A model generated the notes under the pieces. That model ran no database searches, had not been told where the DNA came from, and was given only the letters and a program-made list of their open reading frames with translations. A DNA stretch of 64,000 nucleotides from contig WWBZ02000073.1 of assembly GCA_011503125.2 (NCBI GenBank), forward strand, positions 2,542,001 to 2,606,000, in the 5' to 3' direction. Positions 57,070 to 64,000 of this stretch are shown here, piece after piece. Each line of letters opens with the position of its first letter. The stretch's first letter is position 1. Origin of the DNA: Botryosphaeria dothidea. Its lineage: Eukaryota; Ascomycota; Dothideomycetes; Botryosphaeriales; Botryosphaeriaceae. Both the position numbers and the translations under genes were made by a program.

Positions 57070-57968
57070 ATGGCGGTCAAATTCGACGCAAACAACGAAC
57101 CCTACCTCCAACTCCCACCCCCGCACTCCCAATTCAGGCTCACGCCCACCCGCGAAACCGATGCTCCCGTCGTGATCGCCGCCATGAACGACCCCAGCGT
57201 CTACATGAACTTCATCGCCACGCCGTGCCCCTACCTGCAGCAGGACTGGAACGCGTGGTTCCCGATCCTCTCCAACGTGACGTGCAAGGCAGTCGCCGAG
57301 CTCCGGGAAGTCGAGGAGTGGAAGCGCGGCGGCATGGTCGGGGAGAGGAAGTGGGTCGGCGCGGGCCAACCCTTTCCCGCCATCAGGGAGACCGATCCGG
57401 AGACGGGGGAGGAGCGGTTTTTGGGGGAGGTGGCGATCCGGCGGGCGACGTTTCGGCAGGTCAAGGACGAAGCTGAGAAGAAGGAGATGGAGGAGAGGAA
57501 TCTTGCGCGGAAAGCGGGCGATCCAGAGATTGAGTGGGAGATGGGATGTGAGTTGATGGAGGTTCTTTGTTCTGTTGACTTTTTTTTTGTGCGCACTGGT
57601 TTCCTTTGCCGCAGCATTCGTTGATCCTTTTCTCTCCCTCTTCATTTGTTGCAGAGCCTGGCATTTGCGCCACAATTGTTGGAGAGTGCTGACCAACGCA
57701 CACAGTTTGGCTTGCTCCCTCGGCACAGGGTCGTGGAGTCATGACTGTGGTTTTGCGCGCACTGCTCAACACGTTCTTTGTTGGCTACATGAATGTCCAG
57801 CGTTTGAGAGGTGGCTACCTCGAGCACAATGTTGGCAGCAAAAGAGTGCTCGAAAAATGCGGATTCGTTTACGAGAGGAAGCTCGCGGATTTTGTCGAGA
57901 TCAATGAGAAGAAGATTGGCGTCAAAGGAAAGAAAGCTAACGCCGTGGACATGATATGGAGGCCGTAG
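57070..57968 (+). CDS. GNAT-family N-acetyltransferase
   Basis: 246 residues from exons 57070-57547 and 57706-57968, a 158-bp intron. Spliced, the acetyl-CoA site reads EMGFWLAPSAQGRGVM, containing the family Q-x2-G-x-G/A signature as QGRGVM, followed by HNVGSKRVLEKCGFVYE, the usual fourth motif. The N-terminal part (SQFRLTPTRETDAPVVIAAM, then NDPSVYMNFIATP) is the RimJ/RimL-like opening found in fungal GNAT proteins acting on small molecules or protein N-termini. Substrate unknown. Intact. Confidence 0.82.
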
Positions 57969-58811
57969 CCCGATAAGCCTCACCGATTCCTGGCTCAATA
58001 CATATTCAAGCCGAGTATGCTGGCTTCATCTCCAACCTCAACCCTCCTGAGTATGTTTTGCGGTGGAAAGCGGTCCTTTTCACTCAACTGAATGAGGATG
58101 AACTACCTATTTCACAGATGAAATTTTACCATACATTTTTACTTGGCATGGCAGCTTTCGCAGAAATCCGGCAATGCCATTATATTATTTACAACGATCC
58201 CGTAAGGGGGTTTCCAGACGTTATAAGGAAGTTGTTTTAAAGGATTTCTTGAAATACAACGCGGAAGGAACCGTAAGTTAGAATCATCACCACAGCTCAT
58301 TCAAACGATTTGCTCGGCTCCTGGCAGCACGCTTCCTCCGGGGCTTTTCGGTGGCCTTCGTCATGATTTCAGCCGGCTGATTCCAGCTATTCTTGATGAA
58401 CTAGTTCCGGCTAGCAAGATCACTCGGGTGATTATGACGGAGTTATTGGGTGAGCGTAGCAGGAAAGCTGTTGCGCTTACATGCGCGGTTGTGGGAGGAT
58501 CAGTCTTGCTGAAGCGGTGTTATGGTACCGCCGAGGTTTTCATCCTCTCTCATCTCACGTGCACAGTTACTCTGACTGGCGTCCATCCCTGCGTGCTGAG
58601 AAGCCCAGCGTACCGAGAAACATAAGCGCTGAATTTGGGTTACTAACAATTGATGCCAGGCTATCCCCAGAACTGATAAACGCGAGAATACGAATCGTGA
58701 GACGCGCTGTGCCAGCCCTCGCCACTGTGATGGCAACCGTAAGCATTCATCGTCACACTGCAGCACAATCATCATTATGAGATAATTGCACGTTGCCCAA
58801 ACCCCGCCATA
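57969..58811. other. intergenic region between convergent genes
   Basis: About 840 bp with no supported gene. Confidence 0.4.
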
Positions 58812-60055
58812 TCAGCCTCTATCTTTGCCCAGTTGGACAATCCTCTCGAACACAATCTTCAGGGCACCTTTCTTCTGATCAACGAGTACGGAGTCATGGT
58901 TCGCCTCCGGAAACGTCGAAGTAGCAAAGTCAACCTTTTCCTTCACCCCATCGCTTTGCCAGCATTGCTCAAAGTACTTCTGTCCGCGCTTGGCGATCAT
59001 AATGTCCGAGCCACCGAAGAATGCTTGGACACTCACCTTCGCCGCATCTGGCTCACGACTACCAAGCGCTGCTTCGTTGTCGGCTATTTTGCGGATGCAA
59101 CTTGAGTAATCCGCGGCCTCTCCCCAGTCAGCATCGTTGCACCTCCGGAGGCAGAGTTTCACTTCTTCGTTCGCACCTGTGTTGCTCTCTGCGAATTGAT
59201 AATTCGACGAAAGCTTCTCGATGAGTTTAGCCGTGTCTTCATCGAAGCCGTATTGCTCGAACGGCGTGGTGGAAGTTGACGTCTCTGCCCCGGGGACGTC
59301 TGTGTCAGCTGAGGAAGAGAGTAGCGCTGCTGATGACGAGATGATCCCTCCGGACCAGGAGGCGCTGGGTATGATCTTGTTGTTGATGAAAGTGTTGAGA
59401 CCGGCCCAGGAGTCAAGCAGGCTGGTCGGTAGTTTGGCAGCGATTGTGGTAAGAGTCGCGCCCGAGTGGGTGATCGGTACCCAAGGCGCTATCATTATTG
59501 TCAGCTTCGTCCTAGGGGGCAGATAATCCAACAATTGGGCACGAACCCAAGAATGCTACATAGGGTGCCTTAGGGTCAAGGAGGGAGCGGTGGTGGAATA
59601 GCGTGTTGAGCGTGTACACCGTCCCAGCCGAGTGGGTCACCATGGCGACATGCTTAACATCGAGTCGTTGCAGCAGAGCTGGGACTGTTTCGAGCCAGAC
59701 GCGCATGCGAGTATCGATGGTCACAGATGTCGAGCCTCCAAAGGCCGGTCTAGTCTATCCTCAGCTGGAGTCATTCTCGGCAGAGAGTACCATCTCGGGC
59801 ATACCTATCGACACATATGACCCTTACGCCACAGTCTCTTGCCAGCTTGTCAAAGTGCAAGGAATTCCATCGTGTGCCAAACATTGGGCCGATGAAAAGA
59901 ATGGCTGGAAGGCTGACGTTGTCGAAATTCGTCGTCGTCGAATATGTGACCTTAAGCTTCGAATGGCTTGCCGTCTCCGGAAGCCATAGAGTTTGGTGGA
60001 AGTTCTTCGTGCATATCACGCGGATTGCTTTGTCCTCTGGTGAGAAGGATGCCAT
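58812..60055 (-). CDS. alpha/beta hydrolase fold protein
   Basis: 376 residues from exons 60055-59805, 59749-59547 and 59488-58812. Splicing restores VDRPAFGGST, the usual block after strand 4, and AFLAPWVPITHSG after strand 6. The nucleophile elbow is VTHSAGT, a T-H-S-A-G form of G-x-S-x-G. A likely acid is in VQAFFGGSDIMI and the His in EANHDSVLV. The long insert between about 59100 and 59400 is Ser-rich and would form the cap. No signal peptide is seen. Substrate unknown; intact. Confidence 0.8.
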
Positions 60056-60717
60056 CTCTGAAAGAACGCAATGCTACCAAAAGAAGAAGAGACGGGCTGA
60101 GCTTCGACGAGAGCAGGATCCTGCTTCCAGGTTTGCTAAGCGCGCACGGGCTTTTGCGGGACTTTGCTGGCTCGGTCTTTGTTAGCGATTGTGGTGATGA
60201 TGATGGGCGCGCAAGGCGATTCTAGGCAACAAGGAACGCGGCTGCTAAAGATAGCTAGCACGTGACCGTTGATGCAAGTTTCTTGCCACGACTTTAAGCT
60301 TGAAGGTGGTATGAATGGGAAGAGTCTGTACGGCTTGCGTAAGGCAAGCCCGTACGAGGTGTCTATATACGTAGAAACGCGTATTGCGTAGCCACACATC
60401 ACGTGAGAACATGATATGACATTCTGGAAGAACGCCACAGTTCAAGTCAATCGGGTATAGTATAGAATAATATATAAGTCGCGTGGATTAGGACCAAATA
60501 GATTCATATAGTTTTTAAGTGAAGCTAGTACTCTAGAGCTTAATCTATACATATGATAAATACCAACGTATACGTAGGAGTCGAGTTGCTTAAAGTTAAA
60601 GTACTTCTTATTTGTCTCCGCACGGGCGGTGTCTCGCCACATAGGGATGGGCGTTAGCTGGGATGCCTTGAAAGATAGTGTCTTGGAATGGGTAGCTGAT
60701 CATGTTAAGCAGGAGCC
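60056..60717. other. intergenic region, no gene seen
   Basis: Promoter side of the hydrolase gene plus AT-rich sequence from about 60440 to 60610. No element ends could be recognised. Confidence 0.35.
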
Positions 60718-61215
60718 AAGGAACCTACTGGTGGGTTGCTCAACGTCATCGACGGCGTTGCTGCCCCTGAAGAGCGTCTGCTGATCATGACTTCGAACAA
60801 CCCAGACACACTCGATCCCGTTCTCATACGGCCCGGACGCATCGACAAGCAGATCTACCTCGATCACCTCTCTAAGACTGTTGCAAGCAGCATCTTTACT
60901 CGCGTGTTTAGTGTCGGCTTTAACGATGAGTATTGCAATGAGCTGGCGGAGGAGCAGCAGCGGCACGACATTCCCGCGCGTGCAAAGCTTCTTGAAAACC
61001 TGAGAAGCTGATCACGCCCGCTGATGCTCAGTTTTACCTTCTTGACCACCGCGAGGATCCCGCTGTGGCTGTTGGACATGCTGCGGACTGGATCGCCAAG
61101 TTGATTGCGTCGAAGATAAGGGGCACCAATGTTCTTGAGCCCACTGATGCTGAGCCTAACGCACAGCCTGAATCCAAATTTAAGAGCGAGTGCTTTGAAG
61201 GGCCTAGCGAAACGG
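60718..61215 (+). pseudogene. truncated BCS1-type AAA ATPase relic
   Basis: Begins abruptly at GGLLNVIDGVAAPEERLLIM, the region after Walker B in BCS1-like AAA proteins, and continues with TSNNPDTLDPVLIRPGRID, including the arginine-finger motif. A frameshift near 61005 (after ENL) leads to KLITPADAQFYLLDHRED and a lid-like helix with VGHAADWIAKLIASK. The Walker A half, the BCS1 N-terminal domain and any start codon are missing upstream, so it is a fragment of a duplicated gene. BCS1-like proteins are abundant paralogues in filamentous fungi. Confidence 0.68.
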
Positions 61216-62228
61216 TAAGCCCATCTTGTTCGGTTTAGTCTTTTCCTTTGTTTCGCTTCGATATTCCCCATACCTAACTCAAAATTGCATATTATTACCA
61301 CCCCATCTTACCTTATTCAGGTGTTGCCGTGCATCAGTCAATTGAATCTCATACACACAATCGGCCTCTGTACCGGACGTAACGTGTATCTCATGTCCGC
61401 AGCGCGCCCAGACGACAACGGAACCCTAATCCATGGAGAATCCTCAAACCAAGATGTTTCTGCAGGGACCGAAGGCTCTGGGTACCGTACTAGTAGATGA
61501 ATGTCTTCTAAACCATCCGTTTTAGGGCCGGACACGGCATGTCCGGCCTATCCGGTAAAGATGGAAAGAATCGCTTAGAGCTGCTTCTCTGCTCGAAGCT
61601 TGCAACTCTATCCCTGCCCACATGTTGCATGCATGAAGACGTAATAGCAAACCTTACTCTGCTCTCTTCTATGAGCATGACATTGTGCGTCCCTCCACTG
61701 TTAAGAGCAATACGGAATACGAGTCACTGCAGCCCAAACGAACTACCGCTTAGCCAAACCAACCCGGCGATCATTGGTCCGACTACAGCCGCGTCCATTT
61801 CCTCTTCGGGCAACCCGTTGGCTCATTTCACAAGCCACAAGACCCAATCTACTGGGGCCGTACCAAGATCTCGAACCCGGTGTTCAAAGTCGCTCACTTA
61901 GTTCACACCCTACCCGGGCGCCTGGATTACTCTTAATACTCCTACAAGCAAAAACGCCACAGAAACGCATCTGCGCACATTAACGCCAAAAAGGTCGCCA
62001 ACAACGATCATCGGCATGCAACTTAAAACGAGCCACCAAATGTTCCGGCCGCCTCACTAAAAACGACGCCGCTTCCACTAACAACGCCCCTCCCCTCGCG
62101 CCCGCCCTTTCTGCACCTTTAGGCTCACCCACCCGCAGTCCCGCGAAACCCTGAACCCATTTCGGACCACCAAAAAGAAAGAAAGAAAGAAACAACAATG
62201 CCGCTCCTACGTTTTCTTTTTCCCCTTC
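61216..62228. other. intergenic region with an AAAG microsatellite
   Basis: About 1 kb without a gene. It ends in a short aaag repeat (about 62172-62191) just past the monooxygenase stop codon. Confidence 0.4.
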
Positions 62229-63744
62229 TCACAGCCGCGCCTCCACCGCCACCGGCTGCGCACCCACAACCGGCCCTCCGCCCATCTTCTCATCAACGTC
62301 CACAACCGCGTCCGGATCAGGCAGGAAGTCCAGCCACGGCGCGGCCCGCGAGAACGTGGCGTACAGGTCGGCCTTGCGCGCGTCCGCGATGTACGGGCTG
62401 ACCCAGCGCGACGTCATCTTGAGGTACCACGTGTCCTGGGCCTCGTAGCGGGTGACGACGCCGGACAGCGTGGTGACGGTCTGGGCGCGCGAGCGGTGCT
62501 GCCGCTCGTACGCGGCGAACGCGGCGGCGAGGTCCGTCGTCGTCGGCGAGGGCGTGGTGGCGAGGAGGGCGTGCAGGAGGTTGGTGAGGCGCACGATGCC
62601 TTCGTAGGCCGTGTTGGCGCCGAGGCCGGGGTTGACGGTTGCCTGTGGGGTTGGTCAGTTGGGAGGGGGAGGAGAGAAGGGGGAGGGGACTGACTTTGTG
62701 CGCGGCGTCGCCGATCAGCACGACGCGCCCGTGGCTCCACCTCTTCGACACGCCTTCTTCGAGCGGGGAGAGCGTGGCGCGCACGCGGGCGTCCCAGAGG
62801 TCTTGCAGCGTGTAGCCGGGGCCGATGACCGTCTTGCCGTACTTGGAGACGAGCTCGGCAGCGTCGGCGTCGGTGAAGCGCGGCACCGCGGGCGTGTGGG
62901 AGACCGTGTCCATCTTGACGTAGAAGAACCAGAAGACCAGGCCGGGCACGTTGGCGCACGAGAAGGAGGAGTGGTAGTCGTAGTACGAGGTGTGGATCAT
63001 GCCGTCCTTCATCATCGGCTTGGAAGCGTCGTTTTTCGAGACGCCGAAGAGGCACTTGTATTCGGCCGTGAAAGCTGGCAACAGTCAGATCAGTTGTGGC
63101 CCGATGAGTATCAGCATGTGGGGGAGGCACATACACTCGTTAATCGCCTTTTCGAGCTCCGGTTCCGTCTTTCCCACCTCTTGTGCCATGAGAGTTCGCA
63201 CTTGGCTATGGATTCCATCACTGCCGACCAGGATGCTGCCCTGGATGCTCTCGCCTGTGCTCGTCTGAACAGTCACGCCATTATCCGACTCCTTGTACGA
63301 GGCAATGGCTGTGTTTGTCCGGACTTTTGATTTGTCCTGGAGGTTCTTGTAGAGGATCTTGATGGCTTCACAGCGCTCCAGGAAAACCCAAGGACGGCCC
63401 ATCCTGTATTCTATCAGCATTCCTCAGTCCCATGTTTTCAGGAAGTCGACTCACTTCTCAAAGATGTCGGCAAACAAGCGAGAATCCTCGAAGCACTTGC
63501 CACTTTCGTCGAAGTGCTGCCTATACAGGGAGGGCTGGGCAACACTCTTGATGTCATCCCACACGCCCAATTGCTCAAAGACTTTAATGGAGTGGGGTTG
63601 GAAGCCAATGGAGGCTCCCAGCTGGGGTCCGATTTCGCCCTTCTCAAGCAGGATGTAATCAATGCCGGCACGCTCGAGGCAGAGAGCGAGCATGAGACCG
63701 CCCAAGCTTCCGCCGGCAATGACAACCTTGAAGGGTGACGACAT
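62229..63744 (-). CDS. FAD-dependent monooxygenase, secondary-metabolism type
   Basis: 450 residues from exons 63744-63455, 63403-63135, 63074-62695 and 62642-62229. All splice junctions restore one frame. FAD-binding VVIAGGSLGGLMLALCLER at the N-terminus, the DG motif LVGSDGIHSQVR in the middle and GRVVLIGDAAHKATVNPGLG define a class A flavin monooxygenase (PHBH fold). The ERAGIDYILLEKGEIGPQ start and GRPWVFLERCEAIKILYKNL block resemble epoxidases of fungal meroterpenoid and indole-diterpene clusters, but the usual C-terminal membrane helices are absent. The gene is complete; neighbours beyond 64000 would tell whether it sits in a cluster. Confidence 0.85.
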
Positions 63745-64000
63745 GGTGGATTATGCTGAACGAATGCTCGCGAGATATGAGGAGCTATTGAAAGGCAGTG
63801 TGCAAAGGTATTAATGCGTGCCCGTCCCACTCTGAATTTCAAGAGAATGTGAAAGAGAATGATGGTCTGAATCAGAAGAGTGGAAATGACTGAGGTAAAG
63901 CAGCTTCCAAGACTGGGCTGACAAGGGAGCAGGATTTAAATAGTCAGTTGGCGAAGGATGCTGCGGATTATTATCAGGCCACGCAGACTGGAGCGCATGT
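63745..64000. promoter_or_regulatory. promoter region of the FAD monooxygenase
   Basis: 256 bp upstream of the start codon to the window edge. A TATA-like atttaaata lies at about 63933-63941, roughly 190 bp before the ATG; its role is a guess from sequence. Confidence 0.35.

Overview
The window is nuclear DNA of a filamentous ascomycete (Pezizomycotina, probably a Dothideomycete). Most genes carry GT-AG introns of about 50-70 bp, the gene families are typical of these fungi (PDR transporter, HET-domain protein, NRPS-like synthetase, CAZymes), and the transposons show C-to-T and G-to-A decay at CpA/TpG sites, the mark of repeat-induced point mutation (RIP).

Layout. 1-4646: PDR-type ABC transporter, open at the left edge, with three apparent frameshifts. 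5703-8538: coiled-coil protein of unknown role. 9566-10711 (-): probable C2H2 zinc-finger protein. 10.7-14.2 kb: no recognisable gene. 14177-15350: ketopantoate-reductase family enzyme. 15585-28060: a three-level transposon nest, a Tc1/mariner element split by a Tad-like LINE, itself split by a chromodomain Ty3/gypsy element. 28741-31832 (-): intact three-domain NRPS-like synthetase (adenylation, carrier protein, thioesterase) whose thioesterase has Cys at the nucleophile position. 33365-36285: two genes of unknown function. 37265-38420: P450 pseudogene. 39014-40356: second Tc1/mariner copy, inserted in the 3' end of a HET-domain gene (to 42703, -). 43049-44716 (-): mitochondrial adrenodoxin-reductase homologue (ARH1 type), divergent from a four-helix membrane protein (45368-47429). 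48111-49714: membrane-anchored DUF3445 protein. 50304-53036: secreted rhamnogalacturonan-acetylesterase-like and GH43 enzymes facing each other. 54986-56835: RIP-decayed Fot1/pogo element. 57070-60055: GNAT acetyltransferase and alpha/beta hydrolase, convergent. 60718-61215: relic of a BCS1-type AAA ATPase. 62229-63744 (-): FAD monooxygenase of the kind found in secondary-metabolite clusters.

How the parts relate. No single pathway explains the window. The two facing CAZymes plausibly act together on pectin side chains. The NRPS-like gene and the FAD monooxygenase are the secondary-metabolism candidates but lie 30 kb apart. Several GC-rich genes (ABC transporter, ARH1 homologue, membrane protein, DUF3445 protein) share single-base frame breaks, many of them extra bases in short homopolymers, while other long genes are intact. 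This could be assembly indels or real decay, and it should be resolved before any of them is called dead.
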